Part shown: positions 42,991 through 51,934 of the stretch, in pieces | Position numbering within the stretch: position 1 is the stretch's first letter | Layout: each line of letters starts with the position of its first letter | From: Flavobacterium sp. LC2016-13 | GTDB lineage: Bacteria; Bacteroidota; Bacteroidia; Flavobacteriales; Flavobacteriaceae | Length of the DNA stretch: 64,000 nt | Assembly: GCF_009707955.1 (NCBI RefSeq) | Contig: NZ_WMDQ01000003.1 | Coordinates: 434,001 to 498,000, forward strand | Direction of reading: 5' to 3' | The notes under the pieces: generated by a model | Told to the model about the DNA's origin: nothing | Databases searched by the model: none | The model's input: the letters and a program-made list of their open reading frames with translations, nothing else | Translations under genes and position numbers: made by a program

Positions 42991-43584
42991 ATGGCAAGTA
43001 AAGATCGTATTTTAAGACAAAAAGAAGAGACAAGAAGTAACATTCTTGAGGCTGCTTATGCTATCGTCAAAGAAGAAGGATGGCAAGGTCTGAGTATGAG
43101 AAAGATTGCTGACAAGATTGAATACACTGCTCCTATTATCTACGAATATTTTTCTAATAAGGATGCTATTTTAAATGAACTAACCGGTAAAGGGTTTATT
43201 AAATTATCTAAAGAGCTTCAGGAAGCCAGAGGAAGATTTGAAAAACCGGAAGATCAACTGGAAGCTATGTGGATGGCTTATTGGGATTTTGCTTTTACAG
43301 ATACTGAAATGTATCAGGTTATGTTTGGTGTGCAAATGAACTGTTGTTCGCAACAATGCTCTGCTGCAGAAGCGCCTTATAAATTATTTACTTCGGTGAT
43401 TGCTGAAATTATGAAAAAGAGCAATCCGAGTGCTGAAGTAATTAAACAAAAGTATTTTACTTTCTTTTCTGTTATTCATGGTTTGATCGCTATTAATATC
43501 ATCAACAGAAGTGAAATTATGGAAACCATAAACAATCAAATCTTAAAAGATGCGATTGGAGGAATCATAAAATCAATACAATAA
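42991..43584 (+). CDS. TetR-family repressor of the second RND operon
   Basis: 197 aa with an N-terminal TetR helix-turn-helix (TRSNILEAAYAIVKEEGWQ, MRKIADKIEYTAPIIYEYFS) and a ligand-binding C-terminal half containing several cysteines (QMNCCSQQCSA, about residues 114-124). The gene is immediately followed by an MFP-RND-OMF operon. Copies of the same 23-bp motif precede both, so autoregulation and repression of the pump are likely. The cysteine cluster could make it redox- or electrophile-responsive (inference). Confidence 0.88.
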   Translation: MASKDRILRQKEETRSNILEAAYAIVKEEGWQGLSMRKIADKIEYTAPIIYEYFSNKDAILNELTGKGFIKLSKELQEARGRFEKPEDQLEAMWMAYWDFAFTDTEMYQVMFGVQMNCCSQQCSAAEAPYKLFTSVIAEIMKKSNPSAEVIKQKYFTFFSVIHGLIAINIINRSEIMETINNQILKDAIGGIIKSIQ

Positions 43585-43603
43585 AAAAAATTTCATAATT
43601 ACT

Positions 43604-43626
43604 TAACAGTGATAAATGATTTAATA
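43604..43626 (+). promoter_or_regulatory. Operator-like motif, copy 2
   Basis: TAACAGTGATA followed by AATGATTTAATA, 20 bases after the tetR stop. A -7-like TACTTTTG box follows at 43641-43648. Confidence 0.6.
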
Positions 43627-43704
43627 GAGTAATATAAAAGTACTTTTGCATATTACTTCCCAGCATAAATAAAGTAACATAGCACTTTTTTTTACTATTT
43701 TACT

Positions 43705-43727
43705 TAACAGTGATAAATAATTTAATA
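43705..43727 (+). promoter_or_regulatory. Operator-like motif, copy 3
   Basis: TAACAGTGATA followed by AATAATTTAATA, one base different from copy 2 and 101 bases downstream of it. Both copies are preceded by TTACT or TACT. Confidence 0.6.
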
Positions 43728-43785
43728 CCGATTATAAATACTTAATTGGAAGGCATAATTATATGAATTTTTGCACCAATTTACT

Positions 43786-43808
43786 TAACAACGTTAGATA
43801 ATTTAATA
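43786..43808 (+). promoter_or_regulatory. Operator-like motif, copy 4, proximal to the efflux operon
   Basis: TAACAACGTTA (a near-palindrome) followed by GATAATTTAATA. It precedes the chosen adaptor start (43892) by about 83 bases and overlaps the expected leader region. Confidence 0.6.
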
Positions 43809-43891
43809 GAATTAAAATGAATACCACCAATACTATAAAAGAGAGAATGTTAAACAACGAGAATTTCCAACAAATTAAAACCAATAGAAAA

Positions 43892-45037
43892 ATGAAAAAT
43901 GTAATTATAACCAGCTTTATTCTGGCTCTGGTACTTGCTAGTTGTGCCGATAAATCGCAAGCTCCGGCTCCACCGCCACCTCCGGTTTTACCTGTTGCCG
44001 CTATCACAATTGAAAACACTACTACTGATAATGAATATCCTGCCTCTATACAAGGAACTGTTGACGTTGAAATTCGTCCGCAAGTAAGTGGAAACTTAGA
44101 TCGCGTTTTAGTAGACGAAGGTGCTTATGTATCTAAAGGACAATCTTTATTCAAAATAAACGAAAGACCTTACCGTGAGCAATTAAACAATGCATTGGCT
44201 AGTCTTCACGCTTATGAAGCAGCTTTAATCAACGCTCAGTTAGAAGTTGATAAATTAACTCCTTTAGTTCAAAACAAAGTAGTTTCTGATTATCAGTTAA
44301 AAACTGCTAAAGCTTCTCAAAAAATTGCTGCTGCAAATATTGAACAAGCTAAAGCAATGGTAGCATCTGCAAAAATTAACTTAGGATATACAAATGTGAC
44401 AGCTCCAGTAAGTGGTTACATTGGAAGATTACCTAAAAAACAAGGAAGTTTAGTTTCTGCATCTGATGTTGAGGCTTTAACAACACTTTCAGACGTTCAT
44501 GAAGTTTTTGCTTATTTCTCTTTAGGAGAAACAGATTTCATCAACTTTAAATCACAATACGCAGGAAACTCACTTGGAGATAAAATAAAACACTTACCTC
44601 CGGTTTCTTTAATATTAGCTGATAACAATGCTTATCCTCAAACAGGAAAAATCGACATGGTAGATGGTCAATTTGATAAAACTACCGGTGCCATTACTTT
44701 AAGAGCGACTTTCCCTAACAAAAACGGAACATTACGTTCTGGAAACACAGGAAGAATCAGATTAGGAATTCAGCACGACGATGCGATTTTGGTTCCACAA
44801 TCGGCTACAATAGAAATGCAGGATAAAATCTTCGTTTTTACTTTAAGCAAAGACAACAAGGTTAACAAAATGCCAATTACGGTTATTGGAAAAAGCGGAA
44901 CAAACTATCTTATTAAAGATGGTGTAAAATCTGGCGATCAAATCGTATTAAGCGGTGTTGATAAACTTCAGGAAGGACAAGTAATTCAACCTGAAAAATC
45001 AGCTACAAAAGTTGCCGAAATAACTAACAAAAAATAA
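43892..45037 (+). CDS. RND efflux periplasmic adaptor (AcrA-like lipoprotein)
   Basis: 381 aa from the ATG at 43892, which starts a lipoprotein signal (MKNVIITSFILALVLASC). An in-frame ATG at 43817 would add 25 residues before it. The mature protein begins with a proline-rich linker (QAPAPPPPPVLPVA), then has AcrA-type blocks: EIRPQVSGNLDRVLVDEGAY, alpha-hairpin about 95-160, VTAPVSGYIGRLPKKQGSLV and TTGAITLRATFPN. It bridges the AcrB-like pump and the outer-membrane factor encoded downstream. Confidence 0.92.
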   Translation: MKNVIITSFILALVLASCADKSQAPAPPPPPVLPVAAITIENTTTDNEYPASIQGTVDVEIRPQVSGNLDRVLVDEGAYVSKGQSLFKINERPYREQLNNALASLHAYEAALINAQLEVDKLTPLVQNKVVSDYQLKTAKASQKIAAANIEQAKAMVASAKINLGYTNVTAPVSGYIGRLPKKQGSLVSASDVEALTTLSDVHEVFAYFSLGETDFINFKSQYAGNSLGDKIKHLPPVSLILADNNAYPQTGKIDMVDGQFDKTTGAITLRATFPNKNGTLRSGNTGRIRLGIQHDDAILVPQSATIEMQDKIFVFTLSKDNKVNKMPITVIGKSGTNYLIKDGVKSGDQIVLSGVDKLQEGQVIQPEKSATKVAEITNKK

Positions 45038-45048
45038 TTTTTACGAAA

Positions 45049-48000
45049 ATGTTCAAAATATTTATACAAAGACCCGTTTTAGCAACCGTTATTTCCATTT
45101 TATTGGTGATATTAGGTATACTTGGTCTTACGAAATTACCTTTACAACAGTTTCCTGATATTGCGCCGCCATCGGTTTTGGTAACGGCAGTTTATCCGGG
45201 AGCGAACGCAGAAACGGTTTTACGTTCTGTTGCGCCTTCACTTGAAGAGTCTATAAATGGTGTTGAAAACATGACTTACATGAGTTCAACAGCGAGTAAT
45301 GATGGTACTTTAGCCATTACTGTTTTCTTTAAATTAGGAACTGATGCTGACCAGGCTGCAGTAAACGTGCAAAACAGAGTTGCACAAGCTACAAGCCAGT
45401 TGCCTGCAGAGGTTGTTCAGCAAGGTGTAACAACTGCGAAACAACAAAACAGTTTTATCATGGCGATTGGTATGTATACAGAAGATGAATCGAAATACGA
45501 TCAGACTTTTGTTGCCAATTATGCTCAAATTAATATTATTCCTGAGATTAAACGTATTCCGGGAGTTGGTGCCGCCAGTATTTTTGGTGGTGTAAAAGAT
45601 TACTCAATGAGAGTTTGGTTAAATCCAACTCAAATGTCTACTTACAATGTTACGCCAAACGAAGTTATGGCAGCTATTCAGGACAAAAGTTTAGAAGCTG
45701 CTCCGGGTAAATTTGGAGAAAGAAGTAAGGAAGTTTTTGAATATGTAATTAAATACAAAGGAAAGCTAACCAAACCAGAAGATTATCAAAATATTGCAAT
45801 TCGTTCTAATGCCGACGGTTCTGTCCTTCGCTTAAGAGACGTTGCAAGAGTTGAACTTGGTGCTTATTCTTATAACAGTTTAACACGTTTAAATGGTAAA
45901 AAAGGAATCGTAATTGGAGTTATTCAATTAGCGGGTTCTAACTCAAATGATATTCAGGTTGCGATAAATAAATTGATGGTTAAAGCATCAAAAGATTTTC
46001 CTCCTGGCATTAAACACAATATTTTCTATAGCACAAAAGTATCTTTAGATCAATCAATCGATCAGGTAAAACATACTTTATTAGAAGCTTTTATATTAGT
46101 ATTTATTGTGGTATTTATCTTCTTGCAAGATTTTAGATCAACATTAATTCCGGCCATTGCTGTACCTGTAGCAATTTTAGGAACGTTCTTCTTCATGCAA
46201 TTATTCGGATTTTCGATCAACCTTTTAACGCTTTTCGCTTTAATTCTGGCGATTGGTATTGTGGTAGATGATGCAATTGTGGTTGTCGAAGCCGTGCACG
46301 CTAAAATGGAGCATAAACATTTGTCTCCAAAAATAGCGACACATGAAGCAATGCACGAAATTACGGGTGCTATTATCTCGATTACGCTGGTAATGGCTGC
46401 TGTATTCCTGCCGGTCGGTTTTATGGAAGGCTCAACAGGAGTTTTCTATCGTCAGTTTGCTTTTACGATGGCAATTGCAATTGTAATTTCGGCCGTAAAC
46501 GCTTTAACTTTAAGCCCTGCCCTAGCCGCTTTATTCTTAAAGGATAATCACGGTGAACACGAAGGAGATGCTCCATACGTGAAAAAAGGATTTAAAGAGA
46601 AATTCTTTAACGGATTCAACAAAAGTTTTGACTCATTAACAAACCGTTATGTTGGCGGATTAAAATTCTTAATTCGTAACAAATGGGTAAGTTTAGGCGG
46701 ATTGGCTTTAATTACTTTCGCTACTGTTGTAATGGTTAAAACAACTCCATCAGGATTTATTCCAACAGAAGATCAAGGATTTATTGCAATTGCCGTAAAT
46801 ACGCCTTCAGGAACATCTTTAGACGGAACTCAAAAAGTAATGACTCAGGCAGAAAATACTTTAAGAGCTTTAAATTCATCACGATTTGTAACAGCGATTT
46901 CAGGTTTCAACTTGTTAACGAATTCTACAAGTCCATCATCAGCAGTTGTTTTCGTATTGCTTAAACCAAACGAAGAACGTGGCGATGTTAAAAATATCGA
47001 TGAAATCATGAATGAAGTTCGTGGCAAATTAGGCGCGATTTCAGGAGGAAGTTTCTTCGTATTTAGTTTCCCAACCGTTCCTGGTTTCAGTAACGTTGAG
47101 GCTTTAGATTTGGTTCTTCAGGATAAAACCGGTGGTAAACTGGATAAGTTTAGTGGAATCTCTCAAAACTTTATCGGAGAATTGATGAAACGTCCTGAAA
47201 TAGCAGTTGCTTTTACAAGTTTCAAGGCTGATTATCCTCAATTACAATTGGATATTAATGATGCAAAAGCAGATCAGTTAGGCGTAAAAGTCAAAGATAT
47301 TCTGCAAACCATGCAAGCTTATTTTGGTAGCGCGCAGGCATCAGATTTCAATAGATTTGGTAAATATTACAGAGTTGTTGTTCAGGCTGATATTGCAGAC
47401 AGAGCAGATCCATCAGCAATTGATCGTGTATTTGTAAAAAACAAAAATGGCGAAATGGTTCCGTTAAATACTTTGGTAAAACTAAGCCGTATTTATGGTT
47501 CTGAAACAGCATCAAGATATAATTTATTTAACTCAATTGGTATAAATGCAATTCCGAAACCTGGATTTAGTTCCGGAGATGCCATCAAAGCAATTGAAGA
47601 AGTAGCAGCACAACAATTACCTGCGGGCTACGGATTTGAATTCTCAGGACAAACCCGTGAAGAAATTTCTTCAGGAGGTCAATCGGCAACAATTTTCTTA
47701 CTGTGTTTGATATTCGTCTATTTCTTACTTGCCGCACAGTATGAGAGTTACATCCTGCCTTTAGCAGTAATTCTATCAATCCCTGCAGGTATATTTGGAG
47801 TTTTCGTAGCCATTGGTTTAACTGGAATTGAAAATAACATTTATGTTCAGGTTGCACTGGTAATGCTTATTGGACTGCTCGCTAAAAATGCCATTTTGAT
47901 TGTCGAATTTGCCGTTCAAAAACGAAAATCCGGTCAGGCATTAGTAAAAGCATCCATAGATGCAGCAAAATTACGTTTACGACCAATTATCATGACATCT

Positions 48001-48213
48001 CTTGCCTTTGTTGTGGGATTAATCCCGATGATGAGCGCAACAGGACCGTCAGCACAAGGTAACCACTCTATTAGTATTGGTGCCGCCGGAGGTATGATAT
48101 CAGGAGTAATTCTTGGGTTGTTAATCATCCCGGTTTTATTCATCGTCTTCCAACATTTACAAGAAAAGGTTTCTGGAAAACCAGTAGCCGTAATTCATAA
48201 CGAAGAAAAATAA
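45049..48213 (+). CDS. AcrB-type RND multidrug efflux pump
   Basis: 1054-aa hydrophobe/amphiphile-efflux RND permease of the usual AcrB length. The canonical proton-relay residues are present: D-D in TM4 (GIVVDDAIVVVEAV) and K in TM10 (GLLAKNAILIVEFA). It starts MFKIFIQRPVLATVISILLV, the family's hallmark N-terminus, and contains TTPSGFIPTEDQGF at the start of the second periplasmic loop. Eleven bases after the adaptor and two bases before a 37-codon gene. Exports drugs, dyes or other amphiphiles; substrates cannot be predicted. Confidence 0.95.
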   Translation: MFKIFIQRPVLATVISILLVILGILGLTKLPLQQFPDIAPPSVLVTAVYPGANAETVLRSVAPSLEESINGVENMTYMSSTASNDGTLAITVFFKLGTDADQAAVNVQNRVAQATSQLPAEVVQQGVTTAKQQNSFIMAIGMYTEDESKYDQTFVANYAQINIIPEIKRIPGVGAASIFGGVKDYSMRVWLNPTQMSTYNVTPNEVMAAIQDKSLEAAPGKFGERSKEVFEYVIKYKGKLTKPEDYQNIAIRSNADGSVLRLRDVARVELGAYSYNSLTRLNGKKGIVIGVIQLAGSNSNDIQVAINKLMVKASKDFPPGIKHNIFYSTKVSLDQSIDQVKHTLLEAFILVFIVVFIFLQDFRSTLIPAIAVPVAILGTFFFMQLFGFSINLLTLFALILAIGIVVDDAIVVVEAVHAKMEHKHLSPKIATHEAMHEITGAIISITLVMAAVFLPVGFMEGSTGVFYRQFAFTMAIAIVISAVNALTLSPALAALFLKDNHGEHEGDAPYVKKGFKEKFFNGFNKSFDSLTNRYVGGLKFLIRNKWVSLGGLALITFATVVMVKTTPSGFIPTEDQGFIAIAVNTPSGTSLDGTQKVMTQAENTLRALNSSRFVTAISGFNLLTNSTSPSSAVVFVLLKPNEERGDVKNIDEIMNEVRGKLGAISGGSFFVFSFPTVPGFSNVEALDLVLQDKTGGKLDKFSGISQNFIGELMKRPEIAVAFTSFKADYPQLQLDINDAKADQLGVKVKDILQTMQAYFGSAQASDFNRFGKYYRVVVQADIADRADPSAIDRVFVKNKNGEMVPLNTLVKLSRIYGSETASRYNLFNSIGINAIPKPGFSSGDAIKAIEEVAAQQLPAGYGFEFSGQTREEISSGGQSATIFLLCLIFVYFLLAAQYESYILPLAVILSIPAGIFGVFVAIGLTGIENNIYVQVALVMLIGLLAKNAILIVEFAVQKRKSGQALVKASIDAAKLRLRPIIMTSLAFVVGLIPMMSATGPSAQGNHSISIGAAGGMISGVILGLLIIPVLFIVFQHLQEKVSGKPVAVIHNEEK

Positions 48214-48215
48214 AA

Positions 48216-48329
48216 ATGGAAAATTATATAACGACAATACTGGTGACCATTATAACGGGCATCGTTTACATATCCTACAAGATTTCTAAAGATCTGGACA
48301 GCAGAAAAGATACTTGTACTGAAATTTAA
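48216..48329 (+). CDS. 37-aa single-helix membrane protein between pump and channel genes
   Basis: Short gene starting 2 bases after the RND pump stop. It reads MENYITTILVTIITGIVYIS followed by a charged tail (YKISKDLDSRKDTCTEI). One transmembrane helix and a soluble tail give it the size and shape of small efflux-pump partners such as AcrZ of E. coli, but no sequence likeness is claimed. Its stop overlaps an ATG at 48329 (TAATG) in front of the outer-membrane factor gene, so translation is probably coupled through it. The tight packing makes it a credible gene despite its size. Confidence 0.65.
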   Translation: MENYITTILVTIITGIVYISYKISKDLDSRKDTCTEI

Positions 48330-48343
48330 TGACAACATATAAA

Positions 48344-49762
48344 ATGAAAAAGTATATAACCAAAATTGTGATGATCGCTATTTTGATCGCCACAGTAATA
48401 TCCTGTAAGGTTTCGAAGGATATTGAAACTCCAAAAGATGCATTTCCTGAAAATTTCAGGAATGCATCAACTTCAACCGATACAACAAGTATTGCTGATT
48501 TGGAGTGGAAAAATTTCTTTACAGAAAAAGATATTATTCAATTGATTGATAGCGCGGTGGCCAGAAATAACGATTTACAAATCGCTACAAAAAACATCGA
48601 AATTGCACAATACAGATTCACACAATCTAAATGGGGAAATGTTCCTCAGGCCAATTTATTTGTAAATGCAAGTACAAGCAATCCGTCTGACAATAGTTTT
48701 ACAGGAATGAACCTGAACCAGGCTTTAGGTCAAAAACATATTGACGATTATTCTGCAGGAGTTTCACTTTCTTGGGAAGCTGATATTTGGGGAAAAATCC
48801 GCAGTCAGAAAAAAGGTGCTTATGCAAGTTACCTTCAATCTGAAGAAGTAAAAAAAGCGTTGCAGACTAATATTGTTGCGAATGTTTCTAAAGGATATTA
48901 TAATCTTTTGATGTTAGACGCGCAATTGGATATCGCTAAGAAAAATGTACAACTAAACGATAGTACAACCAATATAATCAAACTAAAATTTGATGCCGGA
49001 CAAGTTACTTCGTTAGGAATTCAACAATCTGAAGCACAAAAATTAACTGCTGCACAATTGATTCCTTTATTAGAGCAAAATATTGCTATTCAGGAAAATG
49101 CTTTGAGTGTTTTGACAGGATCATTTCCAAATTCAAAACAAAGAAGTATTAAATTAAGTTCAATTGAAGTAAAAAACAATACAGCAATCGGAATTCCGTC
49201 TTCATTAGTAAGCAGAAGACCTGATGTAAAAAGTGCTGAATTGGCTTTAAAAGTTGCCAATGCAAACGTGGGAATCACAAAAGCAGATTTGTATCCTTCG
49301 CTTAAAATTACCGCTCAAGGCGGAGTAAATTCGTTCGAAACCAGCAATTGGTTCAATATTCCGGCTTCATTATTCGGAACTGTTGCAGGAGGTTTAACAC
49401 AACCTTTATTGAACAATAAAAGAGTTCGAACTCAATATAATATTGCTGTAGCCGAAAGAGAAAAAGCAGTTTTAAATTTCAGACAATCGGTTTTAGTAGC
49501 CGTTAGTGAAGTTTCAGACGCTTTAGTAAAAGTAGAGAAATTACAGCAGCAGGAATCTTTCCTTAAAGAAAGAGTAAAAACCTTGCAGCAAGCCATTAAA
49601 AATTCGAATTTGTTATTCAAAAACGGAATGGCAGAATACCTTGAAGTTTTATCTGCGCAATCTAATTTATTGCAAAGCGAGCTGGAACTGGCAAACATAA
49701 AAAGAGAGCAACTTTCTGCTAATACCGAATTATATCGTGCATTAGGCGGCGGTTGGAGATAA
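48344..49762 (+). CDS. NodT-family outer-membrane efflux lipoprotein
   Basis: 472 aa from the ATG at 48344, which starts a lipoprotein signal (KKYITKIVMIAILIATVISC). The in-frame ATG at 48329, overlapping the small gene's stop, would add 5 residues and is also plausible. Two OEP repeats are visible: LEWKNFFTEKDIIQLIDSAV opening, SAGVSLSWEADIWGKIRSQK, and SRRPDVKSAELALKVANANV, all typical of NodT/OprM proteins. It is the outer-membrane duct of the second RND system and the last gene of its operon. Confidence 0.93.
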   Translation: MKKYITKIVMIAILIATVISCKVSKDIETPKDAFPENFRNASTSTDTTSIADLEWKNFFTEKDIIQLIDSAVARNNDLQIATKNIEIAQYRFTQSKWGNVPQANLFVNASTSNPSDNSFTGMNLNQALGQKHIDDYSAGVSLSWEADIWGKIRSQKKGAYASYLQSEEVKKALQTNIVANVSKGYYNLLMLDAQLDIAKKNVQLNDSTTNIIKLKFDAGQVTSLGIQQSEAQKLTAAQLIPLLEQNIAIQENALSVLTGSFPNSKQRSIKLSSIEVKNNTAIGIPSSLVSRRPDVKSAELALKVANANVGITKADLYPSLKITAQGGVNSFETSNWFNIPASLFGTVAGGLTQPLLNNKRVRTQYNIAVAEREKAVLNFRQSVLVAVSEVSDALVKVEKLQQQESFLKERVKTLQQAIKNSNLLFKNGMAEYLEVLSAQSNLLQSELELANIKREQLSANTELYRALGGGWR

Positions 49763-49901
49763 TACCCGTTTATTTAATTATTTATTTGAGATGCGCTGCG
49801 AGACTTCGGTTTTGCAGCGTTTTTTTTTGTTGTTAGAATGCAGATTAAACAGATTCGCGATGCGAAGACGCGGATTTGAACGGATTTTTTTTAATCAAAG
49901 T

Positions 49902-50049
49902 TGTGTCATTTCGACCGGAGGAGACCCGAGCGATAGCGAACAGGCGAAGCAAATCACATAACGTTTACACGTAATACTTTCCCTTTTGGATGTGATTTAC
50001 AGCTCGTAGCTCTCTGGATGTGATTTCTCCCTCCGGTCGAAATGACACA
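49902..50049. repeat. Intergenic inverted-repeat element (GTCATTTCGAC type), copy 3
   Basis: Perfect 19-bp arms TGTGTCATTTCGACCGGAG (49902-49920) and its complement (50031-50049). Between them are CGAGCGATAGCGAACAGGCG and AAATCACATAA, shared with the copies near 14.5-14.9 kb. It lies in the gap 49763-50330, which holds no gene. Confidence 0.8.
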
Positions 50050-50086
50050 AAATACGATTATTATCCAAAAAAATAAAACTTCCAAT

Positions 50087-50170
50087 CTTTCCTCTTTATT
50101 CTTTCCTCTTTATTCTTTCCTCTTTATTCTTTCCTCTTTATTCTTTCCTCTTTATTCTTTCCTCTTTATT
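50087..50170. repeat. 14-bp tandem repeat, six units
   Basis: Six perfect units of CTTTCCTCTTTATT, then a degenerate pyrimidine tract to about 50205. A short open frame running through it encodes a repetitive peptide and is not considered a gene. Confidence 0.92.
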
Positions 50171-50330
50171 CTTTCTTCTTTCCTCTTTCCTCTCCCCTCT
50201 CCCATTCAAAAATCTAAAATCAACTTCTGTCCCAAATGCCCCTAAAAAAGTCGCAAACATGTATTAAAATAAAAAAATAAGAATTGTAAGTTTGTAATAC
50301 ATTAACTAATAACTATTTAATATTAAACCA

Positions 50331-50711
50331 ATGAAAAAAGCAAAAATTATTTTTTGGATTACTACTATTCTTATTTTTTTATTTGAAGGCGTTATGCCGG
50401 CACTTACTTCTCAAAGTGAATTAGCAAAAGAAGGAATTAAACATTTGGGATATCCTGAGTATTTTGGGAATGCTTTGGTTGTTTTCAAAATTCTGGGCGT
50501 TTTGGTTTTAGTAATTCCACAAGTTTCAAATCGTGTTAAAGAATGGGCTTATGCCGGTTTTGCTTTCGATTTTATATTCGCTTCAATAAGTCATTTTGCG
50601 GTTGACGGAATTGGTTTTGAAGGCTTTTTTCCTTTAATCGTTTTATTGATTCTGGTAATTTCTTATGTGTACCATCATAAAATTGAGCGTTACAAAAACA
50701 TCGCTTTGTAA
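50331..50711 (+). CDS. DoxX-like family membrane protein
   Basis: 126 aa with four membrane helices (residues about 5-21, 47-64, 73-90 and 98-115). The layout matches the DoxX-like family: EGVMPALTSQSELAKEGIKH, LGYPEYFGNALVVFKILGVL, and WAYAGFAFDFIFASISHFAV. Role unknown; such proteins occur near redox and stress genes. A TAAGTTTG -7-like box lies at 50287-50294. It is followed 12 bases later by a 69-aa gene that may be co-transcribed. Confidence 0.85.
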   Translation: MKKAKIIFWITTILIFLFEGVMPALTSQSELAKEGIKHLGYPEYFGNALVVFKILGVLVLVIPQVSNRVKEWAYAGFAFDFIFASISHFAVDGIGFEGFFPLIVLLILVISYVYHHKIERYKNIAL

Positions 50712-50723
50712 ATTCAGAAAACG

Positions 50724-50933
50724 ATGATAGAGGTTTTTAAAACAAATGTTCAGGAAGTCGAGCACTCTCAAATGATTGTGGGAAAGCTTCTTGAACATTT
50801 CCCAAATAGTATCATCAATTTCGATCTCGAAGATTGCGACAAGATCTTGCGAATTCACGCTTCATCAATTTCAAATCATAAAATTATCGAATTGCTCAAT
50901 TCGTACGGATACCATTGCGAAGTTCTTTTATAA
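50724..50933 (+). CDS. 69-aa protein with an HMA-like fold but no metal-binding cysteines
   Basis: Small cytoplasmic protein (MIEVFKTNVQEVEHSQMIVG, SIINFDLEDCDKILRI, IIELLNSYGYHCEVLL). The beta-alpha-beta-beta-alpha-beta order and length recall heavy-metal-associated (ferredoxin-like) domains, but the MxCxxC loop is absent. Common-looking flavobacterial hypothetical protein with no known role. It starts 12 bases after the DoxX-like gene. Confidence 0.65.
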   Translation: MIEVFKTNVQEVEHSQMIVGKLLEHFPNSIINFDLEDCDKILRIHASSISNHKIIELLNSYGYHCEVLL

Positions 50934-51020
50934 ATTATTCAAAACCTTAAAACTTTAACTGTCAGAGTTTTAATATATAATTGTAAATTTGGGTTATCAA
51001 TCATTAAAATCAATCAACAA

Positions 51021-51407
51021 ATGAATATACCTAAGAATCATCAGACAGTAATGCCGTATTTAATTTTAAACGATGCATTAAAATTTATAGATTTTACGAA
51101 AAATGTTTTTAATGCCGTAACATTACAAGCTCCTCATTTGAGAGAAGACGGAACGGTACAGCATGCTGAAATTACCTTAAGCGGAAGTACAATTATGGTA
51201 ACCAATGTAACCAAAGAGTGGAAACAAGAAACGGCAAATTTGTTTGTATATGTTCCCAATGCCGATGAAAGTTTTAATAAAGCAATTGAACACGGTGCCG
51301 AAATACTGATGGGATTAAGCAATCAGGATTACGGAAGAACTTGTGGGGTAAAAGATCCGTTTGGAAATGTGTGGTGGATAACATCTGTAGATAAACTTAC
51401 AATCTAA
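51021..51407 (+). CDS. PhnB-like VOC-superfamily protein
   Basis: 128 aa, beginning TVMPYLILNDALKFIDFTKN and continuing VFNAVTLQAPHLREDGTVQH, with AEITLSGSTIMVTN and the end block YGRTCGVKDPFGNVWWITS. These are the marks of YdeA/PhnB-like glyoxalase-fold proteins. Unrelated in detail to the other two VOC proteins in the window. A TAAATTTG -7-like box lies at 50984-50991. The DinB-like gene starts 7 bases after its stop, so the two form an operon. Confidence 0.85.
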   Translation: MNIPKNHQTVMPYLILNDALKFIDFTKNVFNAVTLQAPHLREDGTVQHAEITLSGSTIMVTNVTKEWKQETANLFVYVPNADESFNKAIEHGAEILMGLSNQDYGRTCGVKDPFGNVWWITSVDKLTI

Positions 51408-51414
51408 ATGAAAA

Positions 51415-51924
51415 ATGAAAGCAACAGTTCAAAAAAATATTGTTGAAACATTTAAAAAACTAAACGAAAGTGTTTCTTCTTTTTCACAGGAAGAATTTAA
51501 TATTGCTCCGTATAAAGGAAGCTGGACCGCAGGACAAACTGTTGAGCATATTATTAAGGCCTGTTCCGGTTATCCTAAATTATTTGCCGGAAATAAGAAA
51601 AATACCATTCGAAAACCTGATGACAATATCAAAGAACTTGAAGGCATTTTTTTAAACTTCAATATAAAAATGGATTCTCCTGATTTTCTTAAACCTGAGA
51701 TTATCGACTATAATAAAAATTCTCAAACTTTAGCTTTGCTTAAAATAGAATCGGAATTATTAAACAGCTGCGAAACGTATGATTTAACGTTGACATGTCT
51801 GGATTTTCAACTTCCCCATTTTGAACAATTCACGATTTACGAATGGATTAGTTTTGCTCTTTTTCATGCTCAAAGACACACCAAACAACTCAATGCTATT
51901 TTGCATTACATGACAGAATTATAA
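51415..51924 (+). CDS. DinB-superfamily protein
   Basis: 169-aa four-helix-bundle protein of the DinB/YfiT-like superfamily. The three metal-binding histidines are visible, one in WTAGQTVEHIIKACSG and two in FALFHAQRHTKQLNAI, with the expected spacing. Such proteins are putative metal-dependent enzymes (thiol transferases or related) with mostly unknown substrates. It is sandwiched tightly between the PhnB-like gene and the membrane-protein gene (10 bases downstream). Confidence 0.82.
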   Translation: MKATVQKNIVETFKKLNESVSSFSQEEFNIAPYKGSWTAGQTVEHIIKACSGYPKLFAGNKKNTIRKPDDNIKELEGIFLNFNIKMDSPDFLKPEIIDYNKNSQTLALLKIESELLNSCETYDLTLTCLDFQLPHFEQFTIYEWISFALFHAQRHTKQLNAILHYMTEL

Positions 51925-51934
51925 AAGATATTAT

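Noticed and set aside
43817-43891. 25-residue N-terminal extension of the second efflux adaptor
   Set aside because: It would precede and disable a good lipoprotein signal peptide beginning at 43892.
50042-50245. Open frame of 67 codons after the second efflux operon
   Set aside because: It runs through six perfect 14-bp tandem repeats and an inverted-repeat arm; the peptide is purely repetitive, so it is not a gene.
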